Source of the DNA: an uncultured Bacteroidales bacterium
GTDB lineage: Bacteria > Bacteroidota > Bacteroidia > Bacteroidales > Paludibacteraceae
Direction of reading: 5' to 3'
Assembly: GCA_946411385.1 (NCBI GenBank)
Contig: CAMKDV010000002.1
Span: forward strand, 179,183 to 243,182
DNA length: 64,000 bases
Positions 52,938 through 63,088 of this stretch are shown piece after piece. Made by a program: the position numbers and the translations under genes. The notes beneath the pieces were generated by a model, which had not been told where the DNA came from, searched no databases, and saw nothing but the letters and a program-made list of their open reading frames with translations. How positions within the stretch are numbered: the first letter of the stretch is position 1; the number at the start of each line of letters is the position of its first letter.

Positions 52938-55900
52938 TTAGAATGTTGCTGTTAGACCAAACGTAAACGAACGCGCAAAGCCGTAAGTGATGGCCTGCGA
53001 GCTGACCACAGCCTGCTCGGGGTCAATGCTTCTGCAATACTTTTGCAGACCGCTCCAGCACCAGGGGTTTTCAGCAGAGAAGTAGATTCGGAAATCGGAG
53101 AACACATTCTTCCAGCATGGCAGGGTGTATCCGATAGTCACGTTCTTCAGTCGCAGATATCCAACGTTGAGCGTATAGCGATTGTTGGTCGGTCCGAGCG
53201 AGTTAGCCGAACCGAGAGCCTCGTATGCACGGTAACGCGGGAAGTAGGCATCTGGGTTGTCCTCACTCCATACGTTCTGCATAAAGTCCTTAGCCATGAA
53301 TCCTTGATACGGACGTGAATACGGTCCCCAGAAGGTTGTCGCCTCGGTCATCGGATACCAGTCACGACGTCCGATGCCTTGGAAGTAGATACTCAAATCC
53401 ACGCCATACCACTCGGCATTGAGGTGGAAGTTGTAGTTATACTTAGGCAGTGTGTTACCAATAATCTTGCGGTCGCCCGGATTATCAACAGTGTTATTTC
53501 CTGATGTGATTACACCATCGCCGTTGAGATCGACATAGCGTACATCACCCGGGTGCAATCCCGGTGCTTTGGAGTCGAGCACACCGACAATATCGGTATA
53601 AACCATTGAATTGACAGGATCAACCTTAGTCAGATACTCGTCCACTTCTTTCTGGTCGGCAAACAGACCATCGATCTCATATCCCCAAAGTTCGCCGAGT
53701 TCCTGTCCCTCGTAGTAGGTGGATAGGAGTTTCTCTGGATTGTTATACTTGGTGATGAACGTTTTGTAGTTACCCACGCCACCGCTAATCTCGTAACTGA
53801 GATCTTTACCGGCTACACGATGTTTGTCGCGCCATGTGATAGCGAACTCCCAGCCCTTAGTGGACATATTTGCGGAGTTCTGCTTGGGGTCGGCTGCACC
53901 ATAGACAGAAGGCAGAGCGGTACCGGTGTTGAGCATTCCCTCGGTGTTTCGGATGTACAGGTCACCGGTGAACGACAGGCGGTTGCCCAGAAAACCGAGG
54001 TCCAGACCTGCATCGTAGGTGGTCATCTTTTCCCAAGTCAGTGTTCCGGCATTGGGGTCAGATTCGGTTGCATAGGAGAGGACGGTGGCTCCATCGAGGG
54101 TTATAGCCTGTGTGAACATACCATCGGCATCAACAGACTGGATATAATCGTAGTAACCGGTCATCTGGTTGGCAAGTTGTCCGGCTGATATGCGAAGCTT
54201 GGCGTTATCCCACCAGTCATGAATCGATTCCCAGAACGGCTCCTCCGACATGCGCCATCCGACACTTCCTCCGGGTGTTACAGCCCACCTGTATCCCGGA
54301 GCGAATCGAGACGATGCATCTGCCCTCACGCTGACCTCGAAGAGATAGCGTCCGTTCCAGTCGTAGTTCAGACGGCCGAAGAAGCCGTTGGTGGCGACTG
54401 TCTTGATGCTTTCGCTGAGGTCAGTAACCTCTCCTTTGGCAAAGTTAAAAGACGAGAGATTTTCAGTCATCAGATCCATACGCTCCGCTTCCAATGAATG
54501 GTAACGATACATCTCACCGTTGTAACCGGCAGTGAGGGTTAGATGGTGCTTATCCCATGTGGGTGACCAACGGAAATAGACATTGTAGTTGTGGGTCATG
54601 TAGCGTGCCAACTGCTGATGGTAGGTATCCACTGAGCGGAAGTTTTCAATCAGGTCGGTTGTTCCTTCCTTGGCAGAATAGGGCACCTTGACCGAGCGGT
54701 TGCTTATCTCCTTCATGCGCCATGTGAGTGAGTAGTCGGCATTGAGGGTGAGATTCTTGGCAAGGTCGAACGTCAGCATGTGTTGCATCACCATTTCGCG
54801 GTTGATGTTCAGGTTCTTATGCTTGCCATATAGGAGCAAAGCGTTCACACCATCGCCCACTGTACCTTGGCCAGAGTATATCCATGGGTTGAGGTACACT
54901 GCCGAGCCGTCGGGGTTCGTGGCAGGGATATACGCCATGGCATGTAATGAGCCTACGCGGAAAATCTCACGCGAGGAGGTTGTTCCCGGATAGGTGTATC
55001 TTGATGAGAAGAACGAGAAGTTCACACCATAATGCATCCAAGGTTGGATGTTGACATTCACCTTGGCACGTGTGGAAATCTGATGCCACTTGTCATTGTC
55101 GATACGTATCATACCATCCTCGGTGTAGTAGCGCGCGCTGACGAAGTAGTTCACCTTCTCGTTACCGCCTTTGAGACTGACGTTGTAGTCCTGCATCGGA
55201 CGGATAGTCTTGTAATAATGATTGTACCAGTCGAAGTTAGCATAATACTTGTACGATCCGTCGTTCTGTACCACCGTCCACGGCCTCTCGGGGTTCTCGG
55301 TAACGTCATTGAGCCGCATCCAGAGTTCGGCATAATCAGCATCTGAATACGTGGTCATGGCAGTCTTGGTATGCTGCATCATGAAAATATCGCTGATGTA
55401 CGCTGACCAGAATCCCTGTGTGATAAAGTCATGTTCTGTTGTCGGTGATTTCCATCCGGCCTTGGCATCAACGGTCACTTGCGGCGCCTTGCCTTCACTG
55501 CCAGACTTGGTAGTGACAAGAATGACACCTGCCGCAGCCTTTGATCCGTAGATAGCGGATGCGGAAGCGTCCTTGAGGATGCTGACCGACTCGATGTCAT
55601 TACTGTTCACGCGAGAGAGGTCCATCTCCACGCCATCTACCAGCACCAGGGGTTTGGTCGTTGACGAGTTGTTGATGGATGCGAGACCACGGATGTTGTA
55701 GTTGTACGATGCTCCGGGACCTCCGGCAGACATGGTAATGTTCAGTGCGGGGTCAGCACCTTGCAGGGCTGTGACCATGTTAGGCGTCGGACGGCCTACT
55801 ATATCTTTCTGGTCAACCACGCTCACGGCACCGGTGAGGTTCACTTTCTTCTGCGCACCGTAGCCGACCACCACCACCTCATCCAATTCGGCGGTCGACT

Positions 55901-56438
55901 CCTTCATAAAAACCTTGTACGAGTCGGAGTTGACAGTTACGCGGATGTCCTGTGTCTCGTAGCCGAGGTAAGCGCACTCGATATACTGACCTGTGGACAC
56001 GTTCTCAAGCACGAACTGACCGTCATAGTCGGTTATCGTTCCCTGCGTCGTGCCGCGGATAATAACGGAGGCGCCGATGACGGGCTCGTTGGTGTTGCTG
56101 TCCAGTACCGTACCGCTGATAGTACGTGTAGCACTCTGCTTGGGTTGAGCGGTGAGGACGATTACATGGTTGTCGGCCAACTTGTAGTCGATACCCGAAC
56201 CTGCGAACACGCGAGAGAGAGCCTGCTCCAGCGTAACATTCTGCATGCTGATGGTCACGGTCTTGTCCAGTCCGTCGAGCGAACTGTTGTAGAAGAAGTG
56301 CCAGTCGGTCTGTTGCTCAATACGCGGCAGCACGTTGCGGATACTCTCGTTGTGGACATCCAGGGTTATCTGTGCCACCAGTGCGCCCGACAATGCGCCG
56401 AACACAACAAGACATATAGTTATGAATATGCGTTTCAT
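52938..56438 (-). CDS. SusC/RagA TonB-dependent transporter with STN domain
   Basis: The ATG at 56438 gives 1166 residues; the earlier in-frame TTG is rejected. After the signal peptide, residues 25-95 form an STN domain (VHNESIRNVLPRIEQQTDW) that can talk to the FecR anti-sigma. A carboxypeptidase-like fold follows (SGTVLDSNTNEPVIGASVII), then the SusC plug box (VVVGYGAQKKVNLTGAVS) and the 22-strand barrel, ending in SFTFGLTATF. It imports oligomers bound by the SusD partner. Confidence 0.95.
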   Translation of the reverse strand: MKRIFITICLVVFGALSGALVAQITLDVHNESIRNVLPRIEQQTDWHFFYNSSLDGLDKTVTISMQNVTLEQALSRVFAGSGIDYKLADNHVIVLTAQPKQSATRTISGTVLDSNTNEPVIGASVIIRGTTQGTITDYDGQFVLENVSTGQYIECAYLGYETQDIRVTVNSDSYKVFMKESTAELDEVVVVGYGAQKKVNLTGAVSVVDQKDIVGRPTPNMVTALQGADPALNITMSAGGPGASYNYNIRGLASINNSSTTKPLVLVDGVEMDLSRVNSNDIESVSILKDASASAIYGSKAAAGVILVTTKSGSEGKAPQVTVDAKAGWKSPTTEHDFITQGFWSAYISDIFMMQHTKTAMTTYSDADYAELWMRLNDVTENPERPWTVVQNDGSYKYYANFDWYNHYYKTIRPMQDYNVSLKGGNEKVNYFVSARYYTEDGMIRIDNDKWHQISTRAKVNVNIQPWMHYGVNFSFFSSRYTYPGTTSSREIFRVGSLHAMAYIPATNPDGSAVYLNPWIYSGQGTVGDGVNALLLYGKHKNLNINREMVMQHMLTFDLAKNLTLNADYSLTWRMKEISNRSVKVPYSAKEGTTDLIENFRSVDTYHQQLARYMTHNYNVYFRWSPTWDKHHLTLTAGYNGEMYRYHSLEAERMDLMTENLSSFNFAKGEVTDLSESIKTVATNGFFGRLNYDWNGRYLFEVSVRADASSRFAPGYRWAVTPGGSVGWRMSEEPFWESIHDWWDNAKLRISAGQLANQMTGYYDYIQSVDADGMFTQAITLDGATVLSYATESDPNAGTLTWEKMTTYDAGLDLGFLGNRLSFTGDLYIRNTEGMLNTGTALPSVYGAADPKQNSANMSTKGWEFAITWRDKHRVAGKDLSYEISGGVGNYKTFITKYNNPEKLLSTYYEGQELGELWGYEIDGLFADQKEVDEYLTKVDPVNSMVYTDIVGVLDSKAPGLHPGDVRYVDLNGDGVITSGNNTVDNPGDRKIIGNTLPKYNYNFHLNAEWYGVDLSIYFQGIGRRDWYPMTEATTFWGPYSRPYQGFMAKDFMQNVWSEDNPDAYFPRYRAYEALGSANSLGPTNNRYTLNVGYLRLKNVTIGYTLPCWKNVFSDFRIYFSAENPWCWSGLQKYCRSIDPEQAVVSSQAITYGFARSFTFGLTATF

Positions 56439-56451
56439 GGCCGGGGTATTA

Positions 56452-56862
56452 TCATGGTTCAACTTTCACACTTACAGGAATCTGTATGGGTTGGAAATCC
56501 CAGTTGGGGTACTCCAGTCTACCCCAGAAGTATATCCTCACTTCTCCTGCCCGGGCAAGTTCAATCTTGGAGGATGTGAAGCGTGATACACCGTCCACTG
56601 TCTCAGGCGTCTGGAAATCCGCTGTGAGATTCGGATCACTGCCCCACCACGAGGTGTAGAACCAATACGTAGCGGCTTTGAGCGATGCATCACCGGGAGT
56701 AAGCATGTCTATCGTGCAGACAACCGAGTCGCCGACATGATATACCGCCTGCTCCGGACTCACACGGATAGCACTGAACGTGGGCAGGGGCACGCTCGTC
56801 TTGTCGGTGCAGGCCGTGAGAGCCAACACCGACAAGAGAAGTAGAAATGATAACTTTTTCAT
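56452..56862 (-). CDS. Small lipoprotein upstream of SusC
   Basis: The 136 residues start with MKKLSFLLLLSVLALTAC, a lipoprotein signal. The mature part looks like a single beta-sandwich (VSPEQAVYHVGDSVVCTIDM, AGEVRIYFWGRLEYPNWDFQ). It lies 13 bases before the SusC start, so it belongs to the SusCD transcript. Such proteins can be surface glycan-binding proteins; this one is smaller than the usual SusE/SusF type, and its role is unknown. Confidence 0.78.
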   Translation of the reverse strand: MKKLSFLLLLSVLALTACTDKTSVPLPTFSAIRVSPEQAVYHVGDSVVCTIDMLTPGDASLKAATYWFYTSWWGSDPNLTADFQTPETVDGVSRFTSSKIELARAGEVRIYFWGRLEYPNWDFQPIQIPVSVKVEP

Positions 56863-56883
56863 TCTGAGCGTGTTTAGTGATAC

Positions 56884-58530
56884 TTAAAGTTTTTGACCTT
56901 GCGCATTGAAGGTCTCACCGTTGCGGATGATAGTCACTTGTCCGTTGCGCAACACCTTCAGGCTTCCGGCTTGCGGTTGCATGTTGTTGATAAGAGCCGT
57001 TGTCTCGTCGGCCTCGACTGTGATAACAACCGTAACATCATCCTGCATTGCAGGAATAGTGTAGACGCCTTCTTCTGCTACCAGTTCCTCCTCGCCAATC
57101 GTCACGCTCTTAATAACATATCCTTCGTCAGCTAACAGTGTGGCAGAGGGTGAATAGCCTTGCGGCAACTCATAGTCTCCTGCTATGGTCTGGGTCTCAC
57201 CTACCATAAGTGTCGCATGCTCAAATTCGGCGATGGTCAGTGTGTAATACGGCAACTCATAAGCGCCCATGTCCACCTTTATCACAACGCGGTCATTGCC
57301 TTCAAGGTCGGTCGTCACGGATGTCAGGTCGTCATTACCCTTGTTCAGCACCGCCGACTGCCATGTCAGGCGATAGTCGCCGTTGGCAGGGTCGGCAAAA
57401 TGAGGTGCGCGACCTGTTTGCTCATTGCCGTCACCGTCAGCATACGTATCGTCTGCATCGTTATCCATGCTCAACTTGATACCATTGGTCGTGTTTTGAT
57501 GTGCAACAGCATTGTAGATGCGGTTCTCGGCTGCATAATGCGAGATGTAATAGATCTGAGCTGTTTGTGCCACACCGTTATGCTTGTTACCCCATACAAT
57601 ATTATTAGCCAGCTTGGTTCCGTTGTCGGATGTTGCGCCACAGGAAATGCCGCATTTGGAGTTATGGCTTGCATCGCTTACCAATTGGTCATTATCAACG
57701 ATGGTACAGCCTATTACATCGGAGTTGGCACTCTCTATACCTACGCCACCCACTTTGCCGGTAGCGGTGTTCCCGACAATCAGACAGTTGATGATCTGGC
57801 ATTTGCCGTATGCGCGAACGCCGCCTGTGTCACCACCGGACAGGTTGCCGCGGACAATACAGCCTACCAATCGTCCGGCTTGCAGATGCACGCCGCCTGC
57901 AGGACCTTTTTTGACGGCATTGTTGGTGTTGTTGTTCTCAATGATGCAGTTCAGCACCGTACCACGTACGCGGACACCGCCGCCGTGGGTTCCGCTGTTG
58001 TTGCGGATGATGCAGTCCTCGGCGCAAACATCGGTGGCTGCATCCACAGCATCGTTGCCTATACCGCCGCCCATGCAGTTGCCGTTGTAGCTGAACGTGT
58101 TGTTCTGAATCAGGCAGTGCTTTACCTGACCTTTCTTGCCCAGAGCGACACCCGAACCCAGATTGTTGGCGGGCACGGTGCTGGCTGCTGCCAGTTTGCC
58201 GTTCTGGATAGTGAAGTTCGACCAGACGGTGAGTGTGGTAAAGTTAGCTGGCTGTTCGAGCACGCGCCCGTTCTCCTGGGCGTCAAGAATCGAGGCGTAG
58301 TCAGTCTGCTCTGTGAATTCTGCATTCCAGCCGCCGCTGACGTTCACGCCTTCCTTCATCGAGAAATTGCCGTAATACGTACCGGCTTGTACATAGACGG
58401 TTGTTCCGGCTTCTGCCGCATTAATCGCTGCCTGAAGTTCTGTTCCTGACATGGATGCGGTAACTTGGGTCTGCGCACTAAGTCCTGCACAGGCAATGAG
58501 ACCCACTGCAAAAGTTAAAATCTTTTTCAT
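56884..58530 (-). CDS. Secreted beta-helix protein, choice-of-anchor-Q type
   Basis: The 548-residue protein has a signal peptide (MKKILTFAVGLIACAGLSAQ). Residues 30-420 are a right-handed beta-helix rich in Asn and Gly (GGGIGN, CIIRNNSGTHGGGVRV, NIVWGNKHNG), ending in DPANGDYRL and DMGAYEL, the pattern of choice-of-anchor-Q proteins. The C-terminal tail is KVLRNGQVTIIRNG. The beta-helix is closely related to the second half of the neighbouring 1093-residue protein. No catalytic residues are visible. Confidence 0.85.
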   Translation of the reverse strand: MKKILTFAVGLIACAGLSAQTQVTASMSGTELQAAINAAEAGTTVYVQAGTYYGNFSMKEGVNVSGGWNAEFTEQTDYASILDAQENGRVLEQPANFTTLTVWSNFTIQNGKLAAASTVPANNLGSGVALGKKGQVKHCLIQNNTFSYNGNCMGGGIGNDAVDAATDVCAEDCIIRNNSGTHGGGVRVRGTVLNCIIENNNTNNAVKKGPAGGVHLQAGRLVGCIVRGNLSGGDTGGVRAYGKCQIINCLIVGNTATGKVGGVGIESANSDVIGCTIVDNDQLVSDASHNSKCGISCGATSDNGTKLANNIVWGNKHNGVAQTAQIYYISHYAAENRIYNAVAHQNTTNGIKLSMDNDADDTYADGDGNEQTGRAPHFADPANGDYRLTWQSAVLNKGNDDLTSVTTDLEGNDRVVIKVDMGAYELPYYTLTIAEFEHATLMVGETQTIAGDYELPQGYSPSATLLADEGYVIKSVTIGEEELVAEEGVYTIPAMQDDVTVVITVEADETTALINNMQPQAGSLKVLRNGQVTIIRNGETFNAQGQKL

Positions 58531-58576
58531 TTGTATGAAATTTTATAGGTTATATGGTGTATTATCATTCATCCTG

Positions 58577-58711
58577 CTAATCGCCGCCACCGGGATAGCC
58601 GGCATCTGCCGGAGTGTCTGACAAGCCCAAGTCGCCGCTTGGACCTAATATCTGGTGCATATTTATCACGTTGTCAAGCTCTGTGATAGGAGCGAAATAA
58701 TTCTTCTTCAT
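58577..58711 (-). CDS. Small peptide, 44 residues, MKKxYxxP type
   Basis: The frame starts MKKNYFAPITELDNVINMHQ and ends with a Gly/Asp-rich tail (PADAGYPGGGD). There is no signal peptide or Cys. Very short Bacteroidota peptides that start MKKxYxxP and end in a Gly/Asp-rich tail are known to me only as unnamed hypotheticals. It sits between two related beta-helix genes, in the same direction and about 50 bases from each. It may be an exported or bound peptide of the locus. Confidence 0.6.
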   Translation of the reverse strand: MKKNYFAPITELDNVINMHQILGPSGDLGLSDTPADAGYPGGGD

Positions 58712-58759
58712 GATTCGTGGTATTTGATTGATAGTTTGACTTTCTCTTGCCACTATGGT

Positions 58760-61700
58760 TTACAGTCCCAGCATGTTGTATGTTTTTCCGTCTCGGATGA
58801 TGAGCAGTTGTCCGTCCCGCAGCACTTTCTGCGCGCCGGTTTCAGACTGTATACTGCTGATGGCAGTCGCCGTGTTCTCTGCATGCAGAATACCTAAGAC
58901 GCGTCGTCCGGGAGCCGGAGCGGGATTGGCAAATTCCGGTACTTCGGAGAACTTCAGGTACGCTCTGTTACCGGCTAACGTCACTTCTACATCCTCACCT
59001 GTCGCGGCATTGTATGTCGGACAGAGCAGGTTGTTCTGTAGCACGTAATAGCCCTCGCCGCTCACTGTCTCGCCCGCGATGGTGCCATACAGACCGTTCT
59101 CGTTGCCGGCTGTAGCAGCGTCACCCTCGGCGATATACGCAAACGTCACTTCATCGGCATTCGCCATAAAGAAGTACGGCTTGCCGGCTGCCATCGTATT
59201 TACTTCTTCCAGAAGCAGACCGGCATTCTCTTCAGTAGCAAACGATATAACCTTATATACCTGTGCGCCTGCGATAGCACCGCTCGGAACACCATACGGC
59301 AGGCAGATGGTGCCGAAGCGTCCTTCAGTGACTGAACGGTTGTAGTAGGTCAACTCTTTGGCTGTGATTGCAATCGAAGCATCTGTATTCATAGCCGGTA
59401 CGCTGAAATTGCCTTCATTGTCAATAACAACAGACGCACCATTCAGGGTTACTGACGTTAGTGTGTAGCCATCCTCCGCAACGACATTAGTCGTGCCGCT
59501 ATATCCCTTGGGCATCGCTATACTGCTTTCCTCGCAAACCTGTCCGCGGATAGTCAGTATGGCGTGAGAATTACTAATATATACGGTAACTGCATCAAAT
59601 TCATAGCAGCCATAGTCCACAACGCTGCCCTTGGTACGAGTGTCACCGTCCAAATCTTCTGTTACGGTTGTGAGGGCGTTGTTGCCTTTATTGAACATCG
59701 GCGATTGCCATGTCAGACGATAGTCACCGTTTGCCGGGTCGGCAAAGTGAGGTGCTAATCCTGTTTGGGGATTTTCATCTGAATCAATATACTCATCGTC
59801 CTCATCATTACTCATGCTCAACTTGATGCCGTTCGTAGTGTTCTGATGGGCTATTGCATTGTGTGAGCGGTTGGCTGTGTTGTAATGAGAGATATAATAC
59901 ACTTGACCTATTTGCGCTACGCCATTATGCTTATTGCCCCAAATAATGTTGTTGGCGAGTTTCGTGCCATTGTCAGATGTTGCTCCACACGACAGACCGC
60001 ACTTGGTGACAGTGGCACTACCGCCTAACTGGTTATTGTTGACAATGGTATTTCCTATTACATCTGAATTTGCAGACTCAATACCTACACCGCCAACAGA
60101 GCCTGTGGCTGTATTATTGGCAATAAGACAGTTTATCAGTTGACTCCTGCCATATAGACGTACGCCACCGACATCTCCGCCACTTGTGTTGCTGCGGACG
60201 ATACAACTAACCATGCGCCCTGTGTGAATATGTGCTCCGGCACCAGCATTATTTGTTGTTGAGTTGCTTTCGATAATGGAGTTTTGTATTGTACCTTTTA
60301 TACGCACACCGCCGCCATGTGTTGCTGTATTGCGACGAATTATGCAATCATCCACTAACACGTCTGTGTTAGCAGCTACGTCATTATTCGCTACGCCTCC
60401 GCCCATACAGTTAGCACCTGTATAAGTAAATGTATTGTCTTGTATGATGCAGTGCTTTACTTGGCCTTTCCGGCAAAGGAATACACCAGCACCATAGGTG
60501 TCAAGATTTGCGGTCAACTTGCCATGTTGAATGGTTAGATTCTCCCAAATAGTCAGATTGGAGAAATTGGCAGGCTGATTTACTACACGTCCGTTTTCTT
60601 GTGCATCAAGGATAGTAGCGTAATCTGTCTGCTCGGTAAAGTCGGCATTCCAACCACCGCTGACATTCACACCGTCCTTCATGGTAAAGTTGCCGTAGTA
60701 TGTACCTGCTTGTACATAGACAGTCGTACCTGCCGGATTGGCATCAATAGCCTCCTGCAAATCTTCGTCGGAGTGAACATAGTTATCTATTAATATGGGA
60801 TATTGGTATTCATAGCAACCCATATCGACATTATCACCTGAAATACGTGCATTATCTGCTAAGTCATTTAGACCTTGCGCATAAGTATTGTCACCAGCAT
60901 CAACAAGATCAGACGTCTCCAGCAGTGTATAATCGCCATTGGCAGCATCCGTGAAGCCTGGGTCTGTAGTCGTTAACACGGTGGTATTTGTGCCAACAGA
61001 AGCGTGTACTACAGCGTTGTTGAGGAAATACGTAGCCGCGCGGTCAGATGCGTATGTGGCGTGAATCTCCATCTGGTCTGCTTGAACAGAGTTGTTTGCC
61101 TTGTTGCCCCATACTATATTGTTGGCAAATACAAGATTTGCATTCACATTGAGACGAACGCCGCAACGGGTCGCATTAGTTGATGACGTTTGTTTGTTGC
61201 CTACAATCGTGTTGTTGTAAACATAATGTATACCGTTTTCCAGAGACATTCCACCAATAGTTCCGCTTGCATTGTTTCCAACAATCAAACAATTGGCAAC
61301 TGTGCAGGCTTTCGTACCGGTCAGACGCACACCACCGGTGTCCTTACCTGTGTTATTACGCACGATGCAGTTGTACATTGCGCCACCGTAATGCAGTTGC
61401 ACGCCACCGCAGGCATTGATGGTTGTAGTGTTGTTCTCGATGATAGAGTTCTGAATAACGCCGCAGATACGCACGCCACCACCATGTGAAGCCGTGTTGC
61501 CACGTATAATACAATCATCAATGAGTACGGATGTTGTATAACCATTCTCATAAACGCCACCACCGCTGGCTTCTCCAGACGCAGCATCAAATAAGTTGTT
61601 CTGAATAAGGCAGTGCTTTACTTGCCCTTTGTCGCAGAGGAACACACCCGAACCGGCTTTGTCGGTTTGTTGTGTTGTGAATTTGCCGTTTTGAATAGTA

Positions 61701-62041
61701 AGATTACTCCAAATGGTAAGTGTGCTGAATGCAGCAGCTTGATTAACTACTCGTCCGCTTGCATTGGCGTCAAGCACTGTAGCATAGTCAGTTTGTGCGT
61801 CAAACGTGCTGTTCCATCCGCCGCTCACGTCCACGCCATCCTTCATCGTGAAATTGCCGATGTACGTACCGGCCTGTACTTTGAGTTCGTCACCAGAACT
61901 GGCGGCATTGATAGCCGCCTGTAAGGCTGTGCCGTTCTCGGCGGCAGTCTTGCCGGCGTCATAGGAATGAGTCAGGGCTGTAGCGTAGACGTTTGTCCAA
62001 CATAGCAACCCTAACAAAAGAAGAGATGTAAAATGTTTCAT
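58760..62041 (-). CDS. Large secreted protein with two beta-helix modules
   Basis: The 1093 residues begin with a signal peptide (MKHFTSLLLLGLLCWTNVYA). Residues about 30-420 and 430-840 are two similar right-handed beta-helix modules, each ending in a D(M/Y)GCYE motif. Module 2 closely resembles the beta-helix of the 548-residue neighbour. Residues 840-1060 are beta-rich, and the end (KVLRDGQLLIIRDGKTY) is a type IX-like tail. It probably displays long beta-helices on the cell surface. Function unknown. Confidence 0.85.
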   Translation of the reverse strand: MKHFTSLLLLGLLCWTNVYATALTHSYDAGKTAAENGTALQAAINAASSGDELKVQAGTYIGNFTMKDGVDVSGGWNSTFDAQTDYATVLDANASGRVVNQAAAFSTLTIWSNLTIQNGKFTTQQTDKAGSGVFLCDKGQVKHCLIQNNLFDAASGEASGGGVYENGYTTSVLIDDCIIRGNTASHGGGVRICGVIQNSIIENNTTTINACGGVQLHYGGAMYNCIVRNNTGKDTGGVRLTGTKACTVANCLIVGNNASGTIGGMSLENGIHYVYNNTIVGNKQTSSTNATRCGVRLNVNANLVFANNIVWGNKANNSVQADQMEIHATYASDRAATYFLNNAVVHASVGTNTTVLTTTDPGFTDAANGDYTLLETSDLVDAGDNTYAQGLNDLADNARISGDNVDMGCYEYQYPILIDNYVHSDEDLQEAIDANPAGTTVYVQAGTYYGNFTMKDGVNVSGGWNADFTEQTDYATILDAQENGRVVNQPANFSNLTIWENLTIQHGKLTANLDTYGAGVFLCRKGQVKHCIIQDNTFTYTGANCMGGGVANNDVAANTDVLVDDCIIRRNTATHGGGVRIKGTIQNSIIESNSTTNNAGAGAHIHTGRMVSCIVRSNTSGGDVGGVRLYGRSQLINCLIANNTATGSVGGVGIESANSDVIGNTIVNNNQLGGSATVTKCGLSCGATSDNGTKLANNIIWGNKHNGVAQIGQVYYISHYNTANRSHNAIAHQNTTNGIKLSMSNDEDDEYIDSDENPQTGLAPHFADPANGDYRLTWQSPMFNKGNNALTTVTEDLDGDTRTKGSVVDYGCYEFDAVTVYISNSHAILTIRGQVCEESSIAMPKGYSGTTNVVAEDGYTLTSVTLNGASVVIDNEGNFSVPAMNTDASIAITAKELTYYNRSVTEGRFGTICLPYGVPSGAIAGAQVYKVISFATEENAGLLLEEVNTMAAGKPYFFMANADEVTFAYIAEGDAATAGNENGLYGTIAGETVSGEGYYVLQNNLLCPTYNAATGEDVEVTLAGNRAYLKFSEVPEFANPAPAPGRRVLGILHAENTATAISSIQSETGAQKVLRDGQLLIIRDGKTYNMLGL

Positions 62042-62090
62042 GGTATATATATAAATTTATTAAATTAAGTACTTATACTATCGTTCCTTG

Positions 62091-63077
62091 TTATTTTCGT
62101 GCGTACACGTATACGACTGTGTCGTCGGCAATATGGTAGTTCATGTTTGCAGCGAGGCACATCACATCAAGAATATTACGCAGTGAGGCGCGTCCGAGAT
62201 AGCCGGTAAAGCGTTCCTGCTTGAGTTCGTCACTGGTGATGACCAACTTGATGTTATAGTTGCGCGACAACTCTGCGGCGATTTCCTCGAGCGTCTGATT
62301 GTTGTACTTGACTTCGCCGCTGAGCCAGCAAGTATAGTCGCTGCTCGGCACGGAACGTTTGCTGAGGGTCTTGGCATGGCAATCATAAACGACGCGGCTG
62401 TCGGGCTCCATAGTCACTTCGGCATCATTGGCACTGACGCGGACCTTGCCTTCAACCAGAACGACTGCCACATTGTTCTCGTCGGCATAATGGCGCACAT
62501 TGAATGCTGTGCCGAGGCAGGTGACCTGTGCCTGAGCAGCCTGTACGACAAACGGATGCAAGGTGTCGCGTGCCACCTCAAAGTACGCCTCACCGTCCAC
62601 CACAGCATGACGTGTCCCGGATGACGTGTTGTAGCGCACCGTCGTCTGGGCGTTGAGAGTCAGCATCGTGCCGTCCGGCAGGGTGACGTGGCTATGCTCA
62701 CCCATACCCGTGCTCACAACGATATCTCCCATTGGCATGTCCGTACCGGCAGCTTGCTGACGAAGCAGCGACCATCCAAGTGCCACTGACAACGCTACAA
62801 TGGCTGAAACGACAGCAGCCACACGCCAGCGACGCCACACGAATGCGCGATGCTGCGTCCGGCTGGCAGATTGATCGTTGCTCACCGGTGTCACGGAGGA
62901 ATAGATATTCCTCAATATACGTTCGCGGATAGGTTCAGGCATGCCTCCTTCGGCATACTCGATGTCAGCACGAAGCCAACCTGCTAAAAGTTCGTCATCA
63001 CGCAGGTGACGAAGCAGGCTCTCACGCTCTTCCGCTGTCGCTGTACCAGAAAGGTACTTGTCAAATAACTCTTTCAT
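62091..63077 (-). CDS. FecR-family anti-sigma factor
   Basis: The 328-residue protein has a cytosolic N-terminal anti-sigma part (MKELFDKYLSGTATAEERESLL), one membrane helix at about 87-108 (VAAVVSAIVALSVALGWSLL) and a periplasmic FecR domain with LPDGTMLTLNAQTTVRY and GEAYFEVARD. The C-terminal DUF4974-type region (LEEIAAELSRNYNIKLVI) resembles a secretin/TonB short domain, which would read the STN domain of the SusC protein. It follows the sigma gene by 11 bases. Confidence 0.95.
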   Translation of the reverse strand: MKELFDKYLSGTATAEERESLLRHLRDDELLAGWLRADIEYAEGGMPEPIRERILRNIYSSVTPVSNDQSASRTQHRAFVWRRWRVAAVVSAIVALSVALGWSLLRQQAAGTDMPMGDIVVSTGMGEHSHVTLPDGTMLTLNAQTTVRYNTSSGTRHAVVDGEAYFEVARDTLHPFVVQAAQAQVTCLGTAFNVRHYADENNVAVVLVEGKVRVSANDAEVTMEPDSRVVYDCHAKTLSKRSVPSSDYTCWLSGEVKYNNQTLEEIAAELSRNYNIKLVITSDELKQERFTGYLGRASLRNILDVMCLAANMNYHIADDTVVYVYARK

Positions 63078-63088
63078 TGTTGAAATAT

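Noticed and set aside
57160..58449. Long plus-strand open frame (429 codons) opposite a beta-helix gene
   Set aside because: It mirrors the repetitive beta-helix sequence; the minus strand has signal peptide, domains and tail.
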